A stretch of DNA of 64,000 bases from Acanthosepion lycidas (GCA_963932145.1 OZ010574.1:77083643-77147642); one strand, 5' to 3'. Positions 11,857 through 24,722 are shown, counted from the stretch's first letter. Notes: a model not told the origin generated them from the letters alone. Translations and numbers: made by a program.

Positions 11857-13174
11857 CTGCAGACATTTTGTTAAAACTAACACCAAAATTCAAAAACCAT
11901 TTCAAGGATATAGTAATTGCTGCAATGAAATTAGAGGCATCCATAAAAAATATCTTCTGCAATACCATCAGAGAATTATCAGTCAAGTTAAGTAAAATTA
12001 AGGAAAAGACCAAATTCGATGACAATTCCACACATTCTGACCATTTAGAAATTTTTCAAATGAGATCCTTCATGTGAAGCTATGTTTATTGGAATAATAT
12101 AGACCAGGACATTGAAAATAAGGTTAAAACATGTCATAACTGTGCACTAGCAACAAAATCCCATAAAAATTAAACCTTAGAAACAAATAAACCATGGAGA
12201 AGATTACAGGGATTATGCAGGGCCAATAAAAGGATTTTATTAACTTGTAATGGTAGACAGTTACATGAAATTGCCCAAGATTTAGCAGTGTAAAAATGCT
12301 ATGATGGCAGGCACAATAAAATTTCTGAGAGAACTTTTCTCAAGATCTGGAATACCTGGCACTATAGTATAAGACAATGGTACTCAATTTACACTCAGGG
12401 CATTTCTGCAAGATGTATGTGGTGAAAAATGTAACAACTCCACCTTATCACCCTAGATCCAATGGACAAGCAGAATACTTAGTCAACATTCTCAAAAGAG
12501 CATTAAAAAAGTTAATGACAGGGAGATGAATGAGGAAATTTTACTGCATTTTCTGTTTGTACAGATAATCACCAAATCCTTACAATATGTTGAGGAAATC
12601 ACCTGCTGAGTTAATGTTCAAGAAAAATAAGGACTATATTCTCTAAATTGTTACCTAAATTATGAGGGAAGAAAAAATAAAATTACAAAATATTACTGAA
12701 TCAGAGAAAAGGTATTTTTAAGAAATGCCAGGTAGTAAGACAGTCATGGGGGAACAACATGATATTTCAGCGAATTGTTCAAGTAATATATTTGGCTCAA
12801 AATCAAAATGCTCTGCACAAGAGATCTATAAACCAGCTATCTCAGAGAAACTGTAAGGAAAATTCTCCCCAGTCAACAGCACTGCTTGTTTAACACATTT
12901 CAACTGCCTGTGAGTATCATAATTGTTGTGAGCTAAGAAGAAAATGTTTAGCTTTATTCAACATAAAACATTGCTAGGTTGTTAATGAAACTCTTCTACG
13001 ATTACACTACAGTTTTATAGGTTGTGATAGGAGTATTATTATCAGAATGCAGAGGTGTCGTGAGTGTAGAATGGTAGTCACCACGACATATAACATCAGA
13101 CGAAGTGGTATTGGCACCACAGGTAGGAAAAAGAGAATCAGCAAGATTCAAGAATATGAACTACAAAGGGGAGC

Positions 13175-13413
13175 TGTTGTAGAATAGGACTCTGCATACT
13201 TCCTGGTCTTTCCTACTACTGTGACAATGGACTGCTCCAACTTATAATTATGGCAAGTGACCACATTAGAGTAGGATTTCAGTAGTATTTGATTTACTTA
13301 AGTTTTTCTGTTCTATGTATGAGCATTTAATAAACCTCTAGTCTTCTTTTCCTTTGATACTTTAACTATGGCCTTCCTAATTCTCAGCTATTTTGAACAA
13401 AGACATTACAACA
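13175..13413 (+). repeat. 3' LTR of the 10.5-13.4 kb element
   Basis: Diverged copy of 10524-10766, preceded by a polypurine tract and followed by the target duplication AGATG. Confidence 0.8.
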
Positions 13414-13418
13414 AGATG

Positions 13419-15393
13419 AAATTTTCAGAGCCCATTTTCATGGCCAGCATGCCATATGAGTGACTGAGCTATACAATTCTTAAGAAAAAAAATAATTCTA
13501 TACTTGAATGGAAGATATCTAAAAGAATTACAAAACTATTTAGAAAATAAGTAAAATTATATTATACATAGAAAATTTAACTTAGTACTTATAATAGGAT
13601 TGATGGTTTTATTAATAGTGTAGAACCAGTGACTAAAAATTTCATAAATAACTTACTAAAACTGTACATGAATATTTTCTTAAAGGAAAAAATTGTTACT
13701 GACCTCAAATGTTGAATGTTCAGGCAATATAACCTTGGAGTTATATAAATTCAGACTTACACAATCAGGTATAGTTAGAGCATTGCCAGGTGATATAGCC
13801 AGCAGAATAATAGCCAATTCCAATGTGCCAATTAGAAATCTTTCTTTACACACAAACATATATTTTTTTTTCTTCCCATACCAACAATTCTACAAATTAA
13901 ACTTACATGAAAATGAAAGCTTCTCACATACTGATAATTAATAAATATATATTAATAAAAAAATTGATTGATTCAATAAAGAGAACAAGGGGAAAAAAAA
14001 AAGAAAACTTTATTAATAGGTATTGTTAGCAAAGGTATGTCATATGACAACTTGTAGGTGGTATCAGGGATTATGTGTGTATATCTTGTGCATGCATGTG
14101 TAAAAAATCCAGATATAAATAGAAATATATCTGTAAAAAAACTATGACAAAACAAAAATTTCCTTTTGTCTTTATTTATATTTATGTATGTATACACACA
14201 CATAGTCATGTGCACATAACTCCATGCATCTAGGTCATAAGATATTGTTTGTTTACAATAGAGTCTAAACTCAATTTATGAGCAAAATTATTATTTACCT
14301 CACTTGAACATTTTTTCCTTAGAATGTAAAGCATTTTATCTTTAATTTATTTAAAAAAAATCATAACAGATAAATCAAGCACAAAATCTTGTATTGATAC
14401 AAAATAAACGAAGATCAATAGACACAACTACAGTGAAAATCAGTCAATCAAACCAAAATCAGAAATTTCAAGAAGAGAATACAAGATTCCAAATGAATGT
14501 AGTTTTAAAAGCCCAACAGTACAGCAAATGAATTTGAAAAGGAAGAAAAAAAAAATTGAGCTTCCAATTCTCCTATGTTGACTTATTTGAGATTGAATAA
14601 AGTTGAAGGTAAACAGAGCAGTAGTAGCAGTAAGTGCAGCAGAAGAGCTAAAGAAGCATCCATTGCACTATAGTTGGTAATGGAAAGGATCAATAAAGAA
14701 AATTAGTTTCACAATTTCAGTACTTATCAATGAACAGCTTTCTCTTCATACATGCTGCTGCTTATATAATACTTGACAATGCAATTTGTACATATTTCTA
14801 AAAATTAAGTACCAAACAAACCACAGTTAATTTATATTTGAAGCCATAAATAAGATAACTTGTTTTAAACAATACATAATTCTGATATTAAAAATTTCAA
14901 TGAATACAGATTTTCTTTTTATTACCCAATAGACACGACTAGTGCAAAAAGCAAGTTTTCACCCTTGAAATATATCAATATAGTCTTATTTTTAAACAAA
15001 AATCACTGTAGATTACTAGTACAAATGAGAACCAATTTCTTATATGTAACATTAAATCTTACTAACTTCAGACTTAGACAATTACTGTCGGCCAGTAGGT
15101 CATGCATGTAGTTTCAGGATCCTCTCTGAATATGGATCTTACGTATCTTGTGGATCTAGAGGATAGTACTTTCTGGGGGTGGGTGTTTACATTTTATATA
15201 TCTGCCATAGAGTTCTTTCCCTCACACATGCACATCTCGGACATAGCTAAGTTGATCACATGTCAGGGCAGCCACTGACATCTAGTGAAGCATGGATCTC
15301 TACCAGCAACTAAGAGATCATCCTTCAGGTCAACCTTGCACTTGGCTTCCCTGAAGGACACAGAGTGCAACTGGCATTATTACATGTTATCTA
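13419..15393. other. Unassigned stretch
   Basis: Mostly AT-rich with no recognisable gene. A less AT-rich patch at about 15070-15380, just before the PLE, could be an unrecognised repeat or exon; I found no convincing reading frame in it. Confidence 0.35.
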
Positions 15394-15409
15394 TATATAT
15401 ATATATATT

Positions 15410-18400
15410 AGTGAGGGAACTACAAAAAATAAAAACTGAAAAACAAAGATAAGTAAAATGGAATATTTCCCCCCAGACAAAAAAAACAAAAACAAAAGAG
15501 AAATTAAACCAAACTAAGAAAAAAGTGAACGACCATACCACAAAAGAAAACGACACACCACAACCACACCAACCACCACACAACCAGTGCAAACACAAAA
15601 CAGACCAAATACATACACCAACAGACAACCACCAGCACCACAACCAACAATAATGACACCACCACCCTCAACGATAGAACCTCAAAACGAACACACACAC
15701 ACACACACACAAAAAACAAACAACTTACACAGACATCCTTAAGGTGCCGTACAAACATATACAAACCAAAACATAGCAGCCCTTCTATAGACATCCCAGA
15801 TCATCCAGATTAGCCCCTAGTAGACAATCAAAAGCAAACACACGTAACCTTCAAAAACATGGGATATGCCTCCAATCAGGAAACTTGGATGGGTGTATAG
15901 CATCCCTAATAGGGTACATGATGCAAGCTTTTGAGCTTTTACGAAAGAACTTTGCCATACATGCAAATACAAACATGACCCATACAGACAGGTTATAAAT
16001 TTAAGTAACAGTAAATTTTCGCTAAATACATACAGGTTATTAAATAAAGGACTAAGCTTTTGCCCTAGTCGCCCAAGGTTTGATAAAGACACCTTGGCAA
16101 AGGACCTGAAATCTTTCTTCAGAAGGATACAGCTAAAACCCCACACCTTCCATACTTGATACATTAAAAGAGAAGGACTCTACATTCACCCCACAAAACA
16201 CAGACATTACTATGCAGACATTTGAAATGGCAGTAACAAATGACAAAAAAAAAACAAAAAAAACAAAAAAACAAAAAACAAAAACAAAAAAAAAAACACA
16301 TAAGCTGCCGCATAACAATATAACTGAAGGAGAACAGATAGCCCTTAACATGCTAGCGCACATAGATGACCTAATCATAACACAGGAGGACAAAGGGGGT
16401 ACCACAGTGATCTGGGGAATCAAAGAATACATTAAAGAGGCCAACAATCAGCTAGCCAACAAAGAAACCTACAAAAGTTTACCTACAGACCTTCTTCTCG
16501 AATACTAAAAAGAATTAACTCACTTAAATTAGCTCACTAAACATGAGGCTTCGCAACAATCTAATCAACAAGAAAACATGCACAACACTTACACCCACAA
16601 ACATCAAACCTGCTCACTTCTATCTCCTTCCCAAAATACACAAAAGCAACCACCCAGGAAGGCTGGTCATTTCATCATTCAACTGCCACACAACCAAAAT
16701 TTCCAAATACATAGACCATTACATACAGCCCCTAGCTAAGGAAGTAAAATCCTACATCAGAGACACAACAGACCTACTAAAGAAAATTAATCACATACAA
16801 ACACTGCCAGAAAATGCTATTTTTGTGACTATGAATGTAAGAACACTTGATTCAAATATTAAACACATTGAAGGACTAAACTGCCCTTAAGGAAGCACTT
16901 ACTAAAAGAAGAAAACAAGACCCCCCCCCAACATAGAAGTTATCATAAAGCTCATGGAGCATATTCTTACATTGAATACTTTCAAATTCAATGGAGTACA
17001 CTACTTGCAAGAGGCCGTGCCATGGGCACCATTGCCGTGCCATCATATGCCACAATCTTCATAGGAAAATTTGAGGAGACCCATATCTATCCCCTCATTG
17101 GTAGTGATTGCATATTCTATGCAAGATATATTGATGATATAGTCTTTGTATACACAGGCAGTGACAACAAACTTATCCAATTCCTCATGACCCTAAACAC
17201 AGTACATAACTCAATTAAGTTTGACTATGAAAATTCGACAAGCTCAGTAACATTTTCAGACACCCACATTTACATAGATGAAAACAGAAAACTACAAATG
17301 ACACTACACACTAAAATCACTGCCACCCACAATTATCTACACTAAATCTTCTCACCCTAAACACCTCAAGGGGAACCTTACCTATTCACAAGCACTCAGA
17401 AGGATATGTTCCAACACTGAAGAACTAAATAAACACACCCAAAATCTCGAGCATCAATTCACAACACGGGGCTATAAACAACACCTAATCAGGGAACAAA
17501 TAAATAAAGCAATTTCCACACCTAGAGAAGTCACCCTAATGTACAAGACTAAAAATAAACCCAGCCGTATCCCTCTAGTAACCACTTTCAACCCCACTCT
17601 GCCTCCATTATCCCAGATAATCAAAAGTTGCTGGGAAATGCTACATCTCAAACCAGACCTAAAAAATTGTTTGAGGAACCTGGCCTTCTAGCATATCGTA
17701 GGCCTAAGAACCTAAAAGAAATTATAAATCTGTAATAAAACAAAAACAGGATTTTCACAACCGTGTAACAACAGAAGGAGCTTAACCTGTAACCACATTA
17801 GACACACAGATTCATTCACTAGCTCAGTCACTAGATCTACTTTCAAAATCTACCACAACTGTAGAAGTCGTAACATAATTTACCTCCTAGAATGCACACT
17901 ATGCCAGAAACAATATGTAGGAAAATCTGAATGGCCCTTTCACTACAGAATTAATAATTATTGCAATCGAATTAAGTTGGCTCCCATAAAAGATTATTAC
18001 CTGTAGAACAACATTTCCACCTACAAAAACACAATTTTAAAACCCATGCCATATTCACTATAATTGAGAAAATAGAAAAATTTAGAGCAGATAACATTAG
18101 AAAAATTTTAGAAGACCATGAAGATAAGTGGATTCTGCACCTAAAAAACACTCCATCCAGACAGGCTTAATCACAAATTTAACAACATAGACAGAATTAA
18201 TATATAACCCCACAAATCAGGCCCTACCCACATTTCTCCCCCACAGAAGACAGACATGCTTGCTTACACACATTATACTCACTCACTCCCTAAGAACCAA
18301 ATAACACACACACTTAACAGCGACACATCCCCTTTCCAGGAACCAATAAAACTCAAAATGATCAAGGGAATTCAGAGCAGCATCAAGCCATCCAGCCCTT

Positions 18401-18640
18401 ATCTTAAATAACAAGTTAAAAGAGACTGTTTGACTAACACAAGGACTATAAAAAAACAAAAAAACAAAACAAACAACAAATGAAAACTACAGATAAAAGT
18501 TCATTTTCTCCATCAAGACATTCATTTCTGTAGTTCACTGCTACTAACAAGCAGAAATTTTTTTCTCCTGATGATGGTCACGCTGGGTGAAACTAGTCAA
18601 GCAATCTAACTGAAATAATAAAAATGAAAGAATATTAATA
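15410..18640 (+). mobile_element. Penelope-like element (PLE), nearly full length, broken
   Basis: A plus-strand retroelement of about 3.2 kb. An upstream coding region holds NTYRLLNKGLSFCPSRPRFD and FRRIQLKPH, typical of the PLE N-terminal domain, then LIITQEDKGGTTVIW (normally VIKPADKGGAVVVWD). The RT domain follows with HFYLLPKIHKSNHPGRLVIS, SKYIDHYIQPLAKEV and the catalytic YARYIDDIVFVYTGS. Near 17870-17980 lies a GIY-YIG endonuclease (NIIYLLECTLCQKQYVGKSE). Several frame disruptions make it inactive. Close to the 3' end, CTGATGA (18568) and GAAAC (18589) resemble hammerhead core blocks, but no stem II is visible between them. Both ends abut microsatellites. Confidence 0.85.
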
Positions 18641-18649
18641 TACAACCCA

Positions 18650-18650
<1 letters not shown>

Positions 18651-18697
<47 letters not shown>
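18651..18697. repeat. (GT)n(AT)n microsatellite at the PLE 3' end
   Basis: Compound GT then AT dinucleotide tract directly following the first PLE. Confidence 0.9.
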
Positions 18698-18759
18698 GCA
18701 TGCAATTTTTACATATTATTTATATATTATATATGCATGATACTTATTGGAAAGCACCT

Positions 18760-18895
18760 CAATATCAGTGATAGAGCTAACATATTTAGTTGGATTGATG
18801 TGAATTCATGACCTTGGGTTTCATGCTCTCTGCGATCATCAAACTAACTGATTAATTTTTGAAATTTTGAATTTATTTATGGTTACATATATCAA
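18760..18895 (+). repeat. Unnamed dispersed repeat, inverted partner at 21955-22085
   Basis: Contains TTAGTTGGATTGATGTGA, GGGTTTCATGCTCTCTGC and ACTGATTAATTTTTGAAATT. The reverse complement lies at 21955-22085 with modest divergence. It may be the body of a tRNA-derived SINE. Confidence 0.6.
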
Positions 18896-19273
18896 TGTTT
18901 TATAGCAGTGGGAGAAAAAAGTTTGTTGGAACACCACTCATACATACGCAGACATATATATATATATATATATATATACATACACACACGTGTTCACACA
19001 TTGCACCTCACACAATAGAAACATACCAAAGCAGCCACTGACTGGTTTACAGCAATAAAAGACAAAATCAAAGCTACTTTCATCCAGTGAATTTCTACCC
19101 ATCCATCACGGAATGACACTATACAACTAGCACAACATATAAAAATTACAAACAGTGGTATTAAAATAAACAAGCACTGCTGTAAATCTTTGTTCCACAA
19201 TAATGAACTATGAAAAAAAAAAAAAAAAAAAAAAAAATTTACAACCTATTTGATATAACAATGGATAGCTACT

Positions 19274-20381
19274 GGGTCATTCCATGTCAAAACACCAGCA
19301 AAAAGTTAAAATCTGCTCCCACCGACACAGAATTACTTGAAATTTGGCACAAATGTTCCCCTTCATGAGTTAGGAAAGTGTGCCAAATTATTTTGTGCTA
19401 GACTTTACCATTCTAATTTTAAGGGGGGTGTATAATTTTCCTGTTTTGCCTCTAAATTAAGGCCACACAATGTCGCCGAATCTCATTGTTTTTTTTTTAA
19501 ATTAAAGAAAAATACTTCCATGAAAAAAGTTAAATGTTTTTTGTTTCATGAAAATAATTTACCAAAATAAAATTAAAAGAAACACAAACAAAAAGAATTT
19601 CTTTTAACTTCATTTGTTAAGTGCCATTTACAAATTTTCTATGCACTGTTGATTATCATACATGAGGCAATGTTTACCGCTTTTTAAAGACAATCTATCT
19701 GTACAAAAAGTAATATCTGCAAAATATATTTAAATTATATATTTTTTTTTTTAAATGAATAAAAACAATCTTATTGAATAGTTTAAGTTACTTAGTACAG
19801 TATCAACATTTTAGAGGTCATGGAGCATTAGGATGATTGTCTTTAAATTATAATCTTTCTCAGAAATCCTGCACATACATAGGAAAAAACTCTAAACTTG
19901 GCAGGATCATATCTTCTAAAGTAGGTATAAATCCCTAACAAAATTTTTAGTGAACTTGAACAGGCATTGTAGACGTTAGGCAAAAAATATTATGAAAATT
20001 GAAGAGGACGTATTTTTGATAGACTGACCGTAAGCTACATAAGTGAAAAATTGTCGTTTTTGGGGTCATGTATTTGGGGGACCAAAATAAAATTGAAATA
20101 GTTAAATATTTGAATTCTACACTTCTTATTTGCCCTACATAACAAATTTCATAAATATTGAAGTATTTTTCTTTAATTTTTAAAAATCACTGAGATTCGG
20201 TGACATTGCATGTCCTTAATTTAGAGGCAAGATAGGAAAATTATACCCCCCCCTTAAATTGGAATGGTAAAGTCTAGCACAAAATAATTTGGCACACTTT
20301 CCTAACTCATTGAGGGGAACATTTGTGCCAAATTTCAAGTAATTCGGTGTAATGCCCTGGTGAATTGACATGGAGTGACCC
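19274..20381. mobile_element. Foldback-type DNA transposon with long terminal inverted repeats
   Basis: Ends begin GGGTCATTCCATGTCAA (left) and GGGTCACTCCATGTCAA (right, reversed), flanked by the 4-bp target duplication TACT on both sides. The inverted repeats extend about 245 bp with good similarity (for example GAATTACTTGAAATTTGGCA in both). The roughly 620-bp centre shows no transposase, so the element is non-autonomous. A 4-bp duplication with long repeats would suit several superfamilies (for example Sola-type), but I cannot assign it. Confidence 0.8.
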
Positions 20382-20439
20382 TACTGTGAATTAGTAGGTA
20401 TACTCATCCTCTCATATCTAGCCAGGATTCTATAGAAAC

Positions 20440-20651
20440 AAGACAGGCCTATATAGAGATGACGGCCTTACCACTCTCAACCTGAACAAAAATACATACG
20501 AACCATACAAAAAAAATGCATCTCAACTTACAGACATCTTCCAACCACCCACCTTCAATCAGCAAGCAAATACCCATATCAATTAGCCGCAGACTATCTG
20601 AAAACTCAAACAGACATTTTCACTAACAAGAAAATGCTATATGATGACGCA

Positions 20652-20691
<40 letters not shown>

Positions 20692-21300
20692 ATACATAAT
20701 AATAATTACAATACAATAAAATTGTCAAAGCAAACATAAGGACATTCCTAAACTTAATAGAAAGTCACTTCCTTGTAACAAACCACTTAGCAAAAATATT
20801 CAACAAAAATAACAAAAATTAGTTACAGCTGCACAAAAAAATATAACACAAATAGTAAAAAGCCACAACAAAAAAGTAACAACCTACAATAACACAATCA
20901 AGTAACCTCAATGCAACTGCAAAAATAAAACTTGTCCGCTCCAAGGGAACTAACAACAAATATAATATATAAAGCTAAGTGTAAACAGCAGCACAATGTA
21001 CTACATTGGTGCCAATGAGTGACCATTCAAGAAAAGGAAACAACCACAACCTCTCATTCTCCAACAGAAAATACTCAAACAGCACTACACTATCCACATA
21101 CATATGGCAACTAAAAGACAGAAATATTACAAGAATAAGGTGGGAAATATTGAAAAATGCACCTGCCTACAACAATATAAGAAATGCCTACACGAAAAGG
21201 TAACAATTTCCCCACACCCAACAAAAGAAATTACTAAACATAAGATCAGAAATAATTTCTAAATGCAAGCATGAAAACAAATACCCATTATCACAATCTA
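20440..21300 (+). pseudogene. RT/GIY-YIG retroelement fragment (YRDDG family), copy 1
   Basis: C-terminal part of an unusual retroelement. It starts at the catalytic strand (a degraded TGLYRDDGLTTL), then a segment like SRRLSEN...K...YDDALKK. After a long A-run it continues with a part resembling FLNLIESHF, CIVYKA-like cysteines and TYIWQLKDRNITRIRWEILK, and ends RSEIISKCKHENKYPL. The order matches animal proteins that combine an RT with a C-terminal GIY-YIG-like nuclease. Many breaks. Sister copies lie at 55030 and 62940. Confidence 0.65.
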
Positions 21301-21310
21301 TACCAAATGG

Positions 21311-21341
<31 letters not shown>

Positions 21342-21954
21342 TCCAACACTGCTACATAAACCACCATTGACCCTATGAACATGGAAATAAAAACCACTGA
21401 CACCATAACACCATCAATTACTACCATTTTACCATAACTATTTGCTGCTACAATTGTTATTATCACCTGAATCCCCCCACCACTACTACTGCACCAATCC
21501 AATAAGTATTATAAATTGAGAAAAATGGAGTTTCTACCATTTACATAAGTGCAATCACCAAAAAACGAGCAAATAACTGTCTTTAAAATAACAAAACAGT
21601 ATTAAAAAATTAAAAATAATAACAATTTTACCTACCATAATCTTACACAGATCCCATCTTACAAAAAAAAGAAAAAAAAAAAAAAAAGATGGATAGTAGC
21701 TGTGTGAATGTGTGTGTGCAAGAAAACATTATTCTGCGAACAAAATAGACGAATCTGTGCGTTGACACTGCCACTTGGAACAACGTACAATCCAACATTG
21801 AATACAGTGACCAATTGCATATGTATGCACGCAACGACACATGAATGCGCATATACGCCCAGTCCTACACTGTTCATACATGTTTATGTGAGCTACAATG
21901 CATGTATGTATGAGTGATGTTCCTATGACAATTTTTCCTCTTATTAGCATAAAA

Positions 21955-22085
21955 CATCGATATACTCAACCATAAATAAACCCAAAATTTCAAAAATTAA
22001 TCAGTTTGTCAGACAATTGCAGAGAGTGAAACCCACGGTCATAAACTCACATCGATCCAACTAAATTATTTATTTTTATATATAT
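21955..22085 (-). repeat. Inverted partner of repeat 18760-18895
   Basis: Reverse complement reads TTAGTTGGATCGATGTGAG and onwards, aligned over about 125 bp with 18770-18895. Confidence 0.6.
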
Positions 22086-22089
22086 ATAT

Positions 22090-22240
22090 ATAAAAAGGAT
22101 ATACATGTCATTTGCAGACAGTACTGTTTTGCTGTATCCTCAGTGCGACTAGACACCCAAATGCCTCAAGCTAGGATTGAAATCCAACAGGTTTGGTGTC
22201 AGAGTTTCTACCACTGAGCTATCTTCATTTGACTGAATGA
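22090..22240 (-). repeat. tRNA-derived SINE
   Basis: Minus-strand head with an A-box GATAGCTCAGTGGTAGAAAC and a B-box-like GGATTTCAATCC about 40 bases on, typical of a tRNA-derived Pol III promoter. The tail runs toward a (TA)n tract. Confidence 0.65.
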
Positions 22241-22431
22241 AACAGCTAAATCTATCATATTGTTTTTACGAATGTAAACAAATGCCAATCAGCTGGAGGG
22301 CACTATTCATTTTACTGAAGAGCTTTGCATTGGCGTAAGTGGCTGTTGCTTATAAAATTAACTTGTCATTGAACAGTGCTCAAATGAAATATATTTTCAA
22401 CAGCTAAATTATGTCATTCGCAGACAATAGT

Positions 22432-22483
<52 letters not shown>

Positions 22484-22484
<1 letters not shown>

Positions 22485-23070
22485 CAAGTGTTGTCTATCT
22501 ATTTTATGTAAAATTTTTTCGTGACATCTGATAATTTTAATAACACTATCGCTGAACGAAGAAAGTAATTCACAATATTGATCCATATTTTTTATTCTAA
22601 TACAGTCTAAGCTTTCGGCTTGCATAAGCCATTATCAAAGATGTCAAATTACAACATATTAAACGATATGAAATATTGAAATAGCAAAAGAAAAATTGAA
22701 CAACCTTAACAGCAACAAACAGGACATTTACGATAAACTACAGGATATAACTACCCCGGACCAACTGGAGGAAATTACACATAAGGTCATGTGTGACGTC
22801 ATGAGATGCGGTGCGATTTTCGCTTCTAGCATCTTTATGCACGTGTTTATTGTTGGTTAGAAATCATCTGTGTCCGTATATCGTTTAATATGTTGTAATT
22901 TGACATCTTTGATAATGGCTTATGTAAGCAGAAAGCTTAGATTGTATTAAAATAAAAAAATATGGATCAATATTGTGAATTTCTTTCTTTGTTCAGCGAT
23001 AGTGTTATTAAACTTATCAGATGTTACGAAAAATTTTTTACATAAAATAAATAGACAACACTTGTCTATA
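22484..23070. repeat. PLE-like foldback: inverted repeat with about 190-bp arms
   Basis: The left arm (22484-22672) and right arm (about 22880-23070) are reverse complements with few differences, separated by about 200 bp. Each arm carries a short hairpin (GGCTTATGCAAGCC in the left, read on minus) followed by GAAAGCTTAGA, like a degenerate hammerhead stem II plus GAAA. The outer ends run into (TA)n(GA)n tracts. I infer two Penelope-type terminal repeats in opposite orientation. Confidence 0.65.
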
Positions 23071-23121
23071 ATATTTAATGAAATGTGTATCAATGAAAAG
23101 ATGCTGCCTAAATACACACAA

Positions 23122-23126
<5 letters not shown>

Positions 23127-23153
<27 letters not shown>

Positions 23154-23172
23154 GGAGAGAGAGAGAGAGAAA
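23127..23172. repeat. (TA)n(GA)n microsatellite
   Basis: Compound tract near the right end of the foldback, matching the type at 22438-22484. Confidence 0.9.
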
Positions 23173-24204
23173 ATATGTGTGTATATATAAGAACTACAAA
23201 AATTCTTTAAGTTTTGATCCTACCTCACAATTTTTCTACAATTTGAACCATTTTTCAGGTTTTCAGGAAGAATTTGAACACAAACTGTTCAATGTCATTA
23301 TCAAAGTTTTTGTCTGCTGATTTGTTTTTTTAATCATTTCACCCCAGGCAAGACAGGAATGCCTCTGGTATGCAGGGGGTTACAGAGAGTGCAGAAAAGA
23401 CTGGGTAAGGGGAACTGAAGAAAGGATAAAAGCTGAATGGGATTCAAGAAGATAGATGGCGATTCACATTGCATTTAATTTTTGAAGATTGTAGTTATCA
23501 GGGAAGCAAGAAAATGAAAGTTCCACAGATGGGAAGTGCAAGAAAAGAAACTTGGAATAAAAGTGGTGGTTACATTTAACTAATTCAGCAGTTAAAAGGC
23601 AGGACCTAGATGCCAGTCTAGTAGTACACTTAAACTCATGTAGTCCGGGCACAAGGGGGAAAAAAGCTCATCAGAGCAGTAGCCATGAAAATATCTGTAG
23701 AAAAGGCAGAAGGAAGCCACGTCACGTCAGTGAGAAAGAGACTGAAGTCAAGATGCCAAGTTAGGATTGATTACATTGCAGATCCTTCTTTGAATTTTGT
23801 CAAGAACCTAGAGATGAATAGCAGGAGCACCAGACCAGATATGTCAACAGTATTCAATGCACAGGTGAATAATTGATTTGTAAATGTGCAAGATGGATGA
23901 CAAGAAAAACCTGACATGGCACAGTGACCCAACTTTCCTTGTAGTAGATGCAGCTATTGAGTCAATATAGTCATTCCACTTTAAATCAGTTGAAAATATG
24001 ACGCCAAGAAGCCGCAGTGTGTTGCTTTCCATGAGTCTAGCATCAGCCATGCTGATGGCGGGCAGGAAAGATATTTGATTGTGGTTGAATGAGGGCAGTT
24101 TCGTTTTCGAGGCATTCAAATTTACAAGGTTAACTTTGTCAACTCTGATGGATTTGCTGAGACAGGAGTAAATAGTAGTATCATCAGCATAAATGCCTAC
24201 TTGG

Positions 24205-24412
24205 AAATTGATTGAAATAAATACAAAATGATTAGACTCAAGTTAGTTACTTTTATTCACCACAAGATAATCCAGAATTGTAAGTCTTCAACTGTAACTT
24301 AGTCAACAAACACAATACTATGTACATTATTTTTTTACACTCTGAACTCCACTGCGTTTCTCTTAGTCATCAAAGTTACTTCCTTTTTTATTGAGTTTTT
24401 CCCTTATAACAG
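24205..24412. repeat. Insert inside the 23-24.9 kb LINE
   Basis: AT-rich unit lying between the LPG(V)IT and GIYADD segments of the LINE, where related LINEs have only a few residues. No terminal repeats or gene were recognised. Confidence 0.5.
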
Positions 24413-24685
24413 TGATGACACCAGGAAGATCATTGAAGATCAGAAATAGTGTAGGACCCAGGATAAGAGCCTTGGGGGATGCCCACATTCATGCGAGAGG
24501 TTCTGTAAGCAAGCCCATTCAAAATGACTTTCATTTCACGGTTTGATAGAAAAAATAGGATTAAATCAATCACCTAGTAATACCATAGTCCTTGGAGCTT
24601 ACATAGAAGACCAGTGTGCCAAACCATGTCAAATGACTGAGATATCAAGAGCCACAGCTTGGGCTTCACCAATTATCAAGAGCTT

Positions 24686-24689
<4 letters not shown>

Positions 24690-24722
<33 letters not shown>
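24690..24722. repeat. (AT)n microsatellite
   Basis: Pure AT dinucleotide tract inside the LINE copy. Confidence 0.9.

Larger units (their letters stand above)
10524..13413 (+). mobile_element. Old LTR retrotransposon (Ty3/gypsy-like), LTRs at both ends
   Basis: Direct repeats of about 240 bp at both ends start TGTTGTAGA and end AACA. They are flanked by a near-matching 5-bp target duplication (AGATC/AGATG). A purine-rich tract (AAAGGGGAG) sits just before the right repeat. Between them, weak gag-like sequence is followed by integrase parts: a zinc-binding segment with CHNCALATKS and the core domain. The interior (about 2.4 kb) is shorter than a complete element. It is a fossil with many breaks, and the two LTRs differ visibly, so the insertion is old. 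Confidence 0.75.

Noticed and set aside
15380-16447. Minus-strand frames with many W, C, V and F
   Set aside because: They are reverse-strand shadows of the A/C-rich 5' part of PLE 1.
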